Below, piece by piece: positions 39,817 through 47,522 of a stretch of DNA of 64,000 bases. The notes under the pieces were generated by a model. The model did no database searches. It saw only the letters and a program-made list of their open reading frames with translations, and was not told the origin of the DNA. Position 1 is the stretch's first letter, and every line of letters starts with the position of its first letter. A program made the position numbers and the translations under genes. This stretch comes from an uncultured Bacteroidota bacterium (GTDB lineage: Bacteria; Bacteroidota; Bacteroidia; Bacteroidales; P3), in assembly GCA_902771735.1 (NCBI GenBank), contig CACXXO010000008.1:1-64000 (forward strand). Direction: 5' to 3'.

Positions 39817-41198
39817 GAATCAAGGAACTGATAAAAAACGACGCCGGATTCCTCTTTATCATCGACAGCCTCGACATCCAGTCGGCTGCCGGGCGCCGCC
39901 ACATGCTCAACACCGAGTTTTCCAACGACCCCACCGTCCTCGAAACCGAATGGAGCCGCTTGGCCGAGGCCATCCGCGCCACTAACGACATCGACAACCG
40001 GCGCTACTACATCGACCTGCGCCATTGCCTTATGTGCCTCCACGACCTCTCCGGCACCTTCACCTCCCTGGCCAACCGCACCCCGTTGAACGAGGTGGAA
40101 CTCTTCGAGATAAAAAACCTTTGCTATATGTCGAAGGCCGCCGCCACCGCCATCCAAGGACTCTCCCTCACCTCCACCCTGCCCCTACCCGACTGCAGCG
40201 CTGTTTTCAACCTTCTCGACCCCGACCATACAGGCATCGCAAACTTCTATATCTACGATAGTTACGACATCCGACTCGCTCCCTTGCGCCGCGAGCTCAA
40301 CGCCCTCCAAACTTCGGGAGGCGACCCCATGCGCATCAGCAACCTGTTGGCTGAACAAAGCGAAATCCAGAACGAGGTTTGTCTGCGACTCACCGACCAA
40401 CTACACCCCTACGTCGACACCCTCGTAAACACCTTGAGCCAAATGGCTTATGCCGACGGACTGCTGGCACGCGCCAAGCAGGCCATCGAATGGGAACTCG
40501 TTCGACCCGCCATCGGCGACGTTACACGTTACACCCATATCTTCAACCCCCGCCTCAAACAACGCAACCTTTCGCAAAAAATGCGCTACCAGCCTGTCAG
40601 TATCGAGATTCGTCCCGGTGTCTGCCTCATCACCGGCGCCAACATGGCCGGAAAAACGGTGCTGCTCAAAAGCGTGGGCACAGCGCAAATGATGGCCCAA
40701 TGCGGCATGTATGTGCCCGCCGAAGAGGCCGTCATCCACCTCGTGGAAGGAGTAGCCACCTCCATCGGCGACGACCAGGACGAGATGAACGGACTCTCCT
40801 CCTATGCTTCGGAAATCATCAAAATCAGCAACATACTTGCCGACTGCCGCCAGCGCGAGCTGCTGGTACTCATCGACGAACCCGCCCGCACCACCAACCC
40901 CGTCGAGGGCAAAGCCTTGGTGCAGGCCATCATCAAGATTCTCGAACAGCACCCCTCCTTCACCCTCATCACCACCCACTACGACCAACTGGGCTCCAAC
41001 TGCCGCCGTCTCAGAGTGAAAGGCTTTGTCGAGGACATGGAAAACATACCTCTCACGCCGCAGAGCATCAACCGCTTCATCGACTATTCCCTCACCGAGG
41101 ACCAAAGCGACAACGTGCCCCACGAAGCACTCCGAATCGCCTCCATCCTCCAATGCGACCCTGAAATGATAGCCCTGGCATCGGCACAAATACAATAA
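39813..41198 (+). CDS. KamC-like MutS-type ATPase (aminomutase reactivase)
   Basis: 461 residues. The C-terminal half is a MutS/ABC-type ATPase: Walker A in ITGANMAGKTVLLKS, 'DDQDEMNGLSSYASEI', Walker B in LLVLIDEPARTTNP and the 'LITTHYDQL' switch. The N-terminal half is helical lever-like sequence with no mismatch-recognition domain, and the total is about half the length of MutS, so repair is unlikely. Its coupling with the KamB-like gene supports a KamC role. A terminator follows the stop directly. Confidence 0.65.
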   Translation: MRIKELIKNDAGFLFIIDSLDIQSAAGRRHMLNTEFSNDPTVLETEWSRLAEAIRATNDIDNRRYYIDLRHCLMCLHDLSGTFTSLANRTPLNEVELFEIKNLCYMSKAAATAIQGLSLTSTLPLPDCSAVFNLLDPDHTGIANFYIYDSYDIRLAPLRRELNALQTSGGDPMRISNLLAEQSEIQNEVCLRLTDQLHPYVDTLVNTLSQMAYADGLLARAKQAIEWELVRPAIGDVTRYTHIFNPRLKQRNLSQKMRYQPVSIEIRPGVCLITGANMAGKTVLLKSVGTAQMMAQCGMYVPAEEAVIHLVEGVATSIGDDQDEMNGLSSYASEIIKISNILADCRQRELLVLIDEPARTTNPVEGKALVQAIIKILEQHPSFTLITTHYDQLGSNCRRLRVKGFVEDMENIPLTPQSINRFIDYSLTEDQSDNVPHEALRIASILQCDPEMIALASAQIQ

Positions 41199-41199
41199 G

Positions 41200-41228
41200 A
41201 AAAGGAGACCTTGACAGTCTCCTTTTCT
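41200..41228. terminator. Bidirectional terminator between kamC-like gene and tRNA-Ser
   Basis: AAAAGGAGAC, six bases of loop, then GTCTCCTTTT followed by CTTT. The symmetrical A- and T-rich arms can stop both the + strand transcript of the aminomutase reactivase genes and the minus-strand tRNA transcript, whose 3' end is at 41234. Confidence 0.8.
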
Positions 41229-41233
41229 TTCAG

Positions 41234-41321
41234 CGGAAAGGAGGGGATTCGAACCCCTGAAGCGCTGTTAACGCTTACTCGCTTTCCAGGCGGGCCTCTT
41301 CAACCACTCGAGCACCTTTCC
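41234..41321 (-). tRNA. tRNA-Ser(GGA)
   Basis: 88 bases on the minus strand. Acceptor arms GGAAAGG / CCTTTCC with discriminator G, a class II variable arm (GTAAGCG...CGCTT), the T-loop GGTTCGAATCC, and an anticodon loop CTGGAAA giving GGA. CCA is not encoded. It matches bacterial tRNA-Ser(GGA) closely. Confidence 0.96.
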
Positions 41322-41385
41322 GAATTGATAATTGAGAATCGAAAATTGAAAAACATTTTCGTTTTCCCGCTCTCAAAATCGGGTG

Positions 41386-41416
41386 CAAAAGTACAACTTT
41401 TTTTTGATATGACAAA
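41386..41416 (-). promoter_or_regulatory. tRNA-Ser promoter
   Basis: On the minus strand TTTG (complement of 41413-41416), 19 bases, then TACTTTTG (complement of 41386-41393). The box and the bases after it (GCACCCG) are identical to those of the rRNA promoter at 210-217. It overlaps the divergent promoter for the M49-like gene. Confidence 0.8.
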
Positions 41417-41423
41417 AAAAATG

Positions 41424-41431
41424 TATCTTTG
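41424..41431 (+). promoter_or_regulatory. Promoter -7 box of the M49-like peptidase gene
   Basis: TATCTTTG is an exact -7 box. A TTTG at 41403-41406 gives a rather short spacer of 17 bases. This -33 region lies within the tRNA-Ser promoter on the opposite strand, so the two promoters probably cannot be occupied at once. Confidence 0.6.
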
Positions 41432-41473
41432 TAGTTTGAAACAACAAGCAAAAAACTTTTAAACATATTAATA

Positions 41474-43111
41474 ATGAAAAAATTAACTATTTTTGTTATG
41501 GCTATTTCCATGTTAGCCGCCGTCGGTTGCAAAGGCAAAAAAGCCGACCAACCGAAATCGGAAATCCAGCAAAAAGTGGATGAGTACGCCGAGTTCGAAC
41601 TCAAATCAGACCTCATCCAGAACCTCTCCGCCAACGAGAAGGAGCTGGTCAAAATCTTCATCGAAATCGGCAAAGTGATGGACGACATCTACTGGGACCA
41701 GTATTTCGGCAATGAGAACCGCGCCAGCCTCGACACCCTCAGCGACCCCGCAATGCGCGCCTTCGCCAACATCCAGTATGGAGCCTGGGACCGCCTCGAC
41801 AGCGAGCGCCCCTTCATCCCCGGCTACGGCGAGCGCCCCGCAGGCTGCAACTTCTACCCGAAAGACATGACCAAGGAAGAGTTTGACGCCCTCGAAGACC
41901 CGCTGAAAAACGACCAATACAGTGTCGTCCGCCGCGACGCCGAAGGCAAACTCTATGTCCTCCCCTACCACGAGGCCTACAAAGAACAACTCGCCAAGGT
42001 CGACGAACTCATGGCCAAAGCCATCGAACTCGCCGAGAACCCCGGCCTGAAGAAATACCTCGAGGCCCGCCGCGAGGCCTTCCGCACCGACGACTACTTC
42101 GAGAGCGACATGGTGTGGATGGACATGAAAGACTCGAAGCTCGACTTCGTTGTCGGACCCATCGAGAACTATGACGACGGCGTCAACGGCCTGAAATGCA
42201 GCCACGAAGCCTTCGTCCTCGTGAAAGACGAGCAGTGGAGCAACGACCTCAGCAAGTTCGCCGCCCTCCTGCCCGAGATGCAGAAACTCCTCCCCTGCGA
42301 CGAGAAATACAAGAAAGAGGTGCCCGGCACTGACTGCGACATCAACGTCTACGACGTGGTCTACTATGCCGGCGACTGCAACGCGGGCTCCAAAACCATC
42401 GCCATCAACCTGCCCAACGACGAGCGCGTGCAGCTCAAGAAAGGCTCCCGCCGCCTCCAGCTCAAGAACGCCATGCAGGCCAAATTCGACAACATCATGG
42501 TGCCCATCGCCAACCTCATGGTCTGCCCCGAGCAGGTCGACAGCGTGACCTTCAACGCCTTCTTCGGCAACACCTGCTACCACGAGGTGGCCCACGGCCT
42601 CGGCATCAAGAACACCGTCACCGGCCGCGGCCCCTGCCGCCAGGCCCTCGGCGCCCAGTACAGCGCCTGGGAGGAAGCCAAGGCTGACGTCTGCGGCCTC
42701 TTCCTCACCGAACAGCTCATCGAGCGCGGCCTCATCACCAACACCACCGTCAACCAGAACTACATCACCTTCATCGCCGGCATCCTCCGCAGCGTCCGCT
42801 TCGGCGCCACCGAGGCCCACGGCGTGGCCAACATCATGTGCTACAACTTCTTCGAGCAGGCCGGTGCCTTCACCCGCAACGCCGACGGCAAATACGTCAT
42901 CAACGTCGAGAAAGCCCGCGAGGCCGCCCGCGCCTGGGCCGCCCTCATCATCGCCATGGAAGGCGAAGGCGACATGGCTGCCGCCAAAGCCTACAGCGAC
43001 AAGAACGGCAAAATTGGCGATGCCCTCCAGAAAGACCTCGACCAGATCCGCGACGCCAACATCCCCCGCGACATCATCTACCGCCAGGGTGCCGACGTGC
43101 TGGGTCTCTAA
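41474..43111 (+). CDS. M49-like (dipeptidyl peptidase III family) zinc metallopeptidase lipoprotein
   Basis: 545 residues. Lipoprotein signal MKKLTIFVMAISMLAAVGC with the lipidated Cys at residue 19, so it is anchored outside the cytoplasm. The zinc site is NTCYH370-E371-VAH374-G, with a downstream EEAKAD (residues 400-405) providing the third ligand, as in the M49 family. Classic DPP III has HExxGH, while here the motif is HExxH. It probably removes dipeptides from peptides taken from the surroundings. Codons end almost always in C or G, suggesting strong expression. It has its own promoter and is probably monocistronic. Confidence 0.75.
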   Translation: MKKLTIFVMAISMLAAVGCKGKKADQPKSEIQQKVDEYAEFELKSDLIQNLSANEKELVKIFIEIGKVMDDIYWDQYFGNENRASLDTLSDPAMRAFANIQYGAWDRLDSERPFIPGYGERPAGCNFYPKDMTKEEFDALEDPLKNDQYSVVRRDAEGKLYVLPYHEAYKEQLAKVDELMAKAIELAENPGLKKYLEARREAFRTDDYFESDMVWMDMKDSKLDFVVGPIENYDDGVNGLKCSHEAFVLVKDEQWSNDLSKFAALLPEMQKLLPCDEKYKKEVPGTDCDINVYDVVYYAGDCNAGSKTIAINLPNDERVQLKKGSRRLQLKNAMQAKFDNIMVPIANLMVCPEQVDSVTFNAFFGNTCYHEVAHGLGIKNTVTGRGPCRQALGAQYSAWEEAKADVCGLFLTEQLIERGLITNTTVNQNYITFIAGILRSVRFGATEAHGVANIMCYNFFEQAGAFTRNADGKYVINVEKAREAARAWAALIIAMEGEGDMAAAKAYSDKNGKIGDALQKDLDQIRDANIPRDIIYRQGADVLGL

Positions 43112-43172
43112 ACCCACTTTCAAACCCCTTTTCGGCGGTTTGTAATATTATTTTAACATAATTTTAACAATT

Positions 43173-43212
43173 ACTGCGGGGAAGCCTCTGTTTTTCGAGG
43201 CTTCCCCGCAGT
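43173..43212. terminator. 16-bp perfect hairpin after the M49-like gene
   Basis: Left arm 43173-43188 (ACTGCGGGGAAGCCTC), an eight-base loop rich in T, right arm 43197-43212. There is no T-run on the + strand, so it is not a textbook terminator, though a stem of this strength may still stop transcription or protect the 3' end. Confidence 0.6.
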
Positions 43213-43240
43213 GTATCATAAGGTTACACTACGTACCATC

Positions 43241-43309
43241 TACCTACCATCTCCTTACCAACTCCCTACCAACTCCTACCACGGTAGGTGTTGACAGGGC
43301 GTTGGCAGG
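43241..43309. repeat. 'ctaccacggtag' intergenic hairpin element, copy 2
   Basis: The second copy of the element at 25461-25517, in the same orientation. The 25 bases 43269-43293 are identical, with the CCTACC-AC-GGTAGG centre. The left side carries extra near-tandem words (ctacctaccat, ccttaccaactccctacc). Both copies lie a short distance upstream of the promoter of a polysaccharide cluster. Confidence 0.75.
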
Positions 43310-43430
43310 ATGATTATGTTAAGTAGAAGTTTGGTCGGTAGTAGTCGGGCCCAAGGCCTGGCTTCACGCTGCCGAGAGAAGATTTTTCGTATATTTTCAA
43401 TATATTCTTTAAAATATAAAAATAATTTAG

Positions 43431-43438
43431 TATATTTG
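43431..43438 (+). promoter_or_regulatory. Promoter -7 box of polysaccharide cluster 2
   Basis: TATATTTG followed by GCA, in an AT-rich stretch. The -33 region is weak. Transcription from about 43445 would give a leader of about 207 bases before the UpxY-type gene. Confidence 0.65.
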
Positions 43439-43444
43439 CAGAAG

Positions 43445-43651
43445 ACTTCCCAAACGCAAAAAAAATGTTAAGCACTGGGAATGATAGGGTTGCGGCAACA
43501 CCCTTGGACAGGGGCGTCCGTGAATCGGAACCTGAAAAACCGATGAACCTGCCAGAAACTCCGGCACATGGGCCGGAGGAGAGGGAGAATTGCCCCGAAA
43601 GAAGGGACATGTCGCCAACCAACCGGGCAACTGGAAAACCAACAAAAGAAG
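43445..43651 (+). promoter_or_regulatory. Structured 5' leader of polysaccharide cluster 2
   Basis: Four hairpins follow each other: AGGGTTG/CAAC(A)CCCT (43486-43504), GGAC/GTCC (43506-43519), ATCGG/CCGAT (43524-43544) and CTCCGGC/GCCGGAG (43559-43578). UpxY proteins of Bacteroides act on the leaders of their own operons to prevent early termination, so this is the expected target. A 64-codon frame (43465-43659) crosses the leader and overlaps the next gene out of frame. It looks like a by-product, though a leader peptide cannot be ruled out. Confidence 0.6.
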
Positions 43652-44167
43652 ATGTCTGACGAGAATCTGCACTGGTATGCACTGAAGGTGTTCTACAACA
43701 AGGTGCAACCACTGATAGCAGCCTGCAAGGAGTCGGGGGTGGAGTTTTTCGCTCCTGTGGAGGTTATCCGTTCGCTGCTGTTCCTCCGCTGCACGGAGAA
43801 CGAGTTCGGACATTTCCTGATAGCCCATGGGCAGGGCATCTATGTCTACCGCCAGGCTGGCAGCCAGCAGCCGGCGGTGATTCGCGACCATGAGATGGAG
43901 GTGTTCCGTTTCGTGGTGACGGCCGGCCAGCAGGGGCTCACGCTGCTCGGCGAAGACCGGCCGGAATACCATCAAGGCGACCGTGTGGTGGTGACCGACG
44001 GTCCCTTCAAGGGAGCCGAAGGACACATCAAGCGCATCAAAAAGGATCGCCGCCTGGTGGTGACCATTCCCGGTGTGGTGGCCGTGGCAACAGCCTTCAT
44101 CCACCCGTCGATGTTGAAGAAAAAAGAGGACGCCGAACCGAAGACCGGCACACACAACAAAGCATGA
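43652..44167 (+). CDS. UpxY-type NusG-like transcription antiterminator
   Basis: 171 residues. Start MSDENLHWYALKVFYNKV, the NusG N-terminal fold (HWYALKVFYNKVQPL, 'EVIRSLLFLRCTE'), then a C-terminal KOW motif (YHQGDRVVVTDGPFKGAEGHI). Paralogues of NusG placed first in capsule operons of Bacteroidota (UpxY) let RNA polymerase read through the long operon. The ATG at 43652 is chosen because similarity begins there. It overlaps the next gene by 4 bases. Confidence 0.9.
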   Translation: MSDENLHWYALKVFYNKVQPLIAACKESGVEFFAPVEVIRSLLFLRCTENEFGHFLIAHGQGIYVYRQAGSQQPAVIRDHEMEVFRFVVTAGQQGLTLLGEDRPEYHQGDRVVVTDGPFKGAEGHIKRIKKDRRLVVTIPGVVAVATAFIHPSMLKKKEDAEPKTGTHNKA

Positions 44168-45333
44168 AAAAAGGACTGTTTCAGCTTCAATACGAGTTTG
44201 AAGGCGGAAACGCCTACTCCGAGCAAGGCACGGAGCAGGGAGCCAAGTTGTCGGTGGACACCATCGAGAACGAGGCGGTGCGCGACATCCTGCAGACCAC
44301 TGCCAAACTGAGCCACAAAGAGCTCATCAAGTGGCTCAACGCCAACAAGGATCGCTATCCCGAGATGCTCATCGTGCCACTGACCACCTCGACCCCCGAG
44401 GCCCTGCGCTACCGCATCGGCGATCGCAAACCGAAGCTGCTCTACCTCACCCGCCCGCTCCACACGCAGAAAGGGCTCAACCGCTTTCTCTACACTGCCA
44501 ACGAGCTCCTCGACAATGGAGCCTACCTCTGCTGCCACTCGATGACGACCGCCCTCAAGCGCGAGATGCTCAAAAAGAAATATCCGTGGGGAATACGCGA
44601 GATTGTGATCGCGGCCGACTACCTGTGGAACCGCATGACTCCCAAACTGAAGCTCACCCACAAACTCTATTACAACCTCACCGGAGGCAAGAGCCGCACG
44701 TTCACACGAGTGGAGATTCTCGGCCGGCTCTACCGCGCCGGGTTCGAGGTCATCGACGAGCAGTTCCGCCACGGCGAGTTCTTCGTGGTGGCCTGCAAGA
44801 CCAAGGCACCCGTGAACGACACCGCGCCGCTCGGCTCGCCCATCATCCACCTGCGCCGCACAGGGAAGAACGGCAAGGAGATAGTGGTGCACAAGTTCCG
44901 CACGATGTACAACTATTCGGAATACATCCAGCCCTACATCTATCAATACCAGCACCTCCAGAGCGGAGGCAAGTTCAAAGACGACTATCGTGTGAGCACG
45001 GTGGGACGCTTTCTGCGGAAGACATGGATGGACGAGTTGCCGATGCTGTGGAACATGCTGCGTGGCGACATGAAACTGGTGGGCGTGCGGCCGCTGAGCA
45101 AGCACTACTTCAGCCTCTACACCCCCGAGATGCAGGAGCTCCGCACCCGCACCAAACCCGGCATGCTGCCGCCGTTCTACTATGAGCGCAAGACCCCCGA
45201 CACCCTCGACGAGATACAGGCCAGCGAGCGCCGCTACCTGGAAGCCTACCTGAAACACCCCTTCCGCACCGACTGGAAATATTTCTGGGGCATTGTGGGC
45301 AACATTATTTTCCACAGAAAACATTCAGCATGA
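44164..45333 (+). CDS. Bacterial sugar transferase with unusual soluble N-terminal half
   Basis: 389 residues. The C-terminal 180 residues carry the initiating phosphoglycosyl transferase signature: RRTGKNGKEIVVHKFRTM, 'VGRFLRKTWMDELPMLWNMLRGDM' and LVGVRPL. Such enzymes put the first sugar phosphate on undecaprenyl phosphate. The membrane helix normally found just before 'R.GKNGK' is missing. Instead there are about 215 residues ending in 'EILGRLYRAGFEVIDEQFRHGEFFVVACK', a region I recall from other Bacteroidota transferases. Membrane association must come from elsewhere. It overlaps the Wzm gene by 4 bases. Confidence 0.8.
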   Translation: MKKGLFQLQYEFEGGNAYSEQGTEQGAKLSVDTIENEAVRDILQTTAKLSHKELIKWLNANKDRYPEMLIVPLTTSTPEALRYRIGDRKPKLLYLTRPLHTQKGLNRFLYTANELLDNGAYLCCHSMTTALKREMLKKKYPWGIREIVIAADYLWNRMTPKLKLTHKLYYNLTGGKSRTFTRVEILGRLYRAGFEVIDEQFRHGEFFVVACKTKAPVNDTAPLGSPIIHLRRTGKNGKEIVVHKFRTMYNYSEYIQPYIYQYQHLQSGGKFKDDYRVSTVGRFLRKTWMDELPMLWNMLRGDMKLVGVRPLSKHYFSLYTPEMQELRTRTKPGMLPPFYYERKTPDTLDEIQASERRYLEAYLKHPFRTDWKYFWGIVGNIIFHRKHSA

Positions 45334-46190
45334 AAGAAGAAAACCAAGAATGGACGACTGTCATACAGCCTAAAGAAAAGCTGCTGCAGGTCAACCTACG
45401 CGAAATTTGGGACTACCGCGATTTGTGCAGCCTCTTCGTCAAGCGCAACATCACCACACAATTCAAGCAGACCATCCTGGGGCCGCTGTGGTACATCATC
45501 CAGCCCACCATGACGGTCATCATGTATATGGTGGTATTCGGAGGCATCGCCAAGATATCCACCGACGGCCTGCCGCAGCCGCTGTTCTACCTGAGCGGCA
45601 TCTGCCTGTGGCAGTATTTCAACGACTGTCTGACAAAGACCTCATCGACATTCACCGCCAACGCCGGCATCTTCGGCAAGGTCTACTTCCCACGGCTCAT
45701 CGTGCCCATCTCCAACGTCATCAGCAACCTGCTGCGCTTCGCCATCCAGTTGGGACTCTTCCTGGCGGTCTATGCCGTCTATCAGATTTGGATTATTCCC
45801 GGACAGATACACACCAACTGGTATGTCCTGCTGCTTCCGTTGCTGGTGGTGATGCTGGCGGGATTGGCATTGGGGTTCGGCATCCTCTTCTCGAGCATGA
45901 CGACCAAATACCGCGACATGACGCTACTGCTCGACTACTTCGTGCGGCTGTGGATGTATGCCACGCCGGTCATCTACCCCCTGAGCACCATCACCAACGA
46001 GAAACTGCGCCTGGTGATGAGCCTCAACCCGCTGACCGGCATCGTCGAGGCTTTCAAATACGGCATGCTCGGCGAAGGCCAGTTCAGCTGGACCATGCTG
46101 GCCTACAGTTTCGCATTCATGATAGCACTGCTAACCGTGGGCATAGTGATATTCAATCGCGTGCAGAAAAATTTCATGGACACCGTCTAA
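45330..46190 (+). CDS. wzm: ABC-2 type polysaccharide export permease (Wzm-like)
   Basis: 286 residues with six membrane helices. 'LREIWDYRDLCSLFVKRNITTQFKQTILGPLWYIIQPTM' at the N-terminus is typical of Wzm/KpsM/TagG permeases, as is the MYATPVIYPLS motif near residue 210. It forms the inner-membrane channel for the finished lipid-linked glycan, with the Wzt-like ATPase 1.3 kb downstream. The two are separated by a nucleotidyltransferase gene and a gene scar, which is unusual. Confidence 0.92.
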   Translation: MKEENQEWTTVIQPKEKLLQVNLREIWDYRDLCSLFVKRNITTQFKQTILGPLWYIIQPTMTVIMYMVVFGGIAKISTDGLPQPLFYLSGICLWQYFNDCLTKTSSTFTANAGIFGKVYFPRLIVPISNVISNLLRFAIQLGLFLAVYAVYQIWIIPGQIHTNWYVLLLPLLVVMLAGLALGFGILFSSMTTKYRDMTLLLDYFVRLWMYATPVIYPLSTITNEKLRLVMSLNPLTGIVEAFKYGMLGEGQFSWTMLAYSFAFMIALLTVGIVIFNRVQKNFMDTV

Positions 46191-46262
46191 TAACACAGGG
46201 ATATCCAAAGCCCTATCTTGCATCAACGATTCGCCACGATATTCTGGCAATCCAATCACCTA

Positions 46263-47297
46263 ATGTATAACGAAATTGACATCGCATTTGCATTGCTGCG
46301 CGGAGCCTTGGACGGCACGGCGGTGGAAATGGAGCAGATAGAGGCCAACCGATGGTGGAGCCTCTTCCGCCTGCTGCAGCAGAACCACGTGTCGTCGCTT
46401 GCCAGCGAAGCCTTTGCCCACATGGAGCAGAAGCCGCCGCGCGAGGTATACATCCCGTGGCTCAGCGAACGGCAGAAAGCCGACAGCTGGTATCATCACC
46501 AGAACGAGGTCCAGCAGGAGATAGTAAGTCTCATGCAACAAGGCGGCATCGAGACCCTCGTGCTCAAGGGAACCCGTCTGGCACAGCTCTATCCGCAACC
46601 CGGGTTGCGCGAATTCGGCGACCTGGACCTCTATTTCTATGACCGTCACGACGAAGCCGACGCCTTGGCGAAGAAACAGTTGCACGTCGCCATAGGCAAC
46701 GAGGCGCATCACCACTCGAAATACAACTACCGCGGTGTCACCGTGGAGAGCCACTACGACTTCATCAACAGCCACACCCCTCGCAGCAACCGCCGTTACG
46801 AAGAGCGGCTCAAGGAGTTGGCTCCCACGGCGAATTTCGAGGTGCTCTTCCTGCTGCGCCACATGGCCTGCCATTTTGCCGCAAGCCGCATCACGTTGCG
46901 CGACGTGGTGGATTGGCACCTGCTGACGGCTGCCCACAAAGAGCATGTGGACTGGGAGTTGGTGGCCAACGCCGCTGAAGAAGCCGGCATGGCGACTTTC
47001 GTTGCCGTGCTCAATAGCATCGCCTCACGGCGGCTGGGAAGCCAGGTGCTCATGGAATGTTCCTCCGACCGAGCCTTGGCTTACCGTGTGGAACACGACA
47101 TCGTCTATGGAGACAAATCGTTGCGAGGCGACAACGAAAACGACGGCTTCAGCCGGCTGGCTTGGAAAATCCGCCGCTACCGCGCCAACCGATGGAAACA
47201 GCCGCTGGTCTACTCCCACGACTCCCGCCTCTCGCTCCTCCTCTCCTCCATTTCCTCCCACGCCCTGAAACCCCAAAGCATACTGCATAAAATGTAA
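46263..47297 (+). CDS. Nucleotidyltransferase family protein (NTP_transf_5 type)
   Basis: 344 residues. Motif LVLKGTRLAQLYP...REFGDLDLYF holds the Gx..DxD metal site of a minimal nucleotidyltransferase, followed by 'VTVESHYDFIN', 'LLRHMACHFAASRITLRDVVDWHLL', the pattern of the PF14907-type family often found in polysaccharide loci. The substrate is unknown. The ATG at 46263 is preferred to one 15 codons earlier, because the domain starts with MYNEIDIAFALLRGAL. Confidence 0.75.
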   Translation: MYNEIDIAFALLRGALDGTAVEMEQIEANRWWSLFRLLQQNHVSSLASEAFAHMEQKPPREVYIPWLSERQKADSWYHHQNEVQQEIVSLMQQGGIETLVLKGTRLAQLYPQPGLREFGDLDLYFYDRHDEADALAKKQLHVAIGNEAHHHSKYNYRGVTVESHYDFINSHTPRSNRRYEERLKELAPTANFEVLFLLRHMACHFAASRITLRDVVDWHLLTAAHKEHVDWELVANAAEEAGMATFVAVLNSIASRRLGSQVLMECSSDRALAYRVEHDIVYGDKSLRGDNENDGFSRLAWKIRRYRANRWKQPLVYSHDSRLSLLLSSISSHALKPQSILHKM

Positions 47298-47303
47298 CCT
47301 TTT

Positions 47304-47522
47304 ATGAAAAAAGCACTCATCACAGGCATCACTGGGCAAGACGGCAGCTACAAAGGCGCTATCCTATGGGATGCCTCGCGTCCAAACGGTACACCGAGGA
47401 AACTGCTCGACGTGAGCAAGGCCACCCAGTTGGGATGGACCTACAAAACCAAGCTCAAAAAAGGCATCCAATTAGCTTACGAAGATTTCATAAAGAATGG
47501 CAACAGCAATAGAGTTCAATAA
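47304..47522 (+). pseudogene. Remnant of a deleted gmd-fcl gene pair (fused ends)
   Basis: A 72-codon frame whose first 16 or so residues (MKKALITGITGQDGSY) are the N-terminus of GDP-mannose 4,6-dehydratase (Gmd). The remainder (KGAILWDASRPNGTPRKLLD...LGWTYKTKLKKGIQLAYEDF) is the C-terminus of GDP-L-fucose synthase (Fcl). These are two enzymes of one pathway, usually adjacent genes in this order. The simplest reading is an in-frame internal deletion of nearly 2 kb with a junction near 47351. The peptide cannot be active in either step. The end overlaps the Wzt start by 26 bases, as an intact fcl would. Confidence 0.85.

Noticed and set aside
39813-41198. MutS-type DNA mismatch repair protein
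   Set aside because: About half the length of MutS, without a mismatch-binding domain, and coupled to a KamB-like gene.
41606-43123. A 505-codon minus-strand open frame opposite the M49-like gene
   Set aside because: The opposing gene has a lipoprotein signal and a zinc site. The minus-strand reading is a low-complexity product of C-ending codons.
43465-43659. A 64-codon small protein in the leader of cluster 2
   Set aside because: Charged, low-information sequence overlapping the UpxY gene out of frame and spanning strong RNA hairpins. No similarity was recognised, so a leader RNA is more likely.
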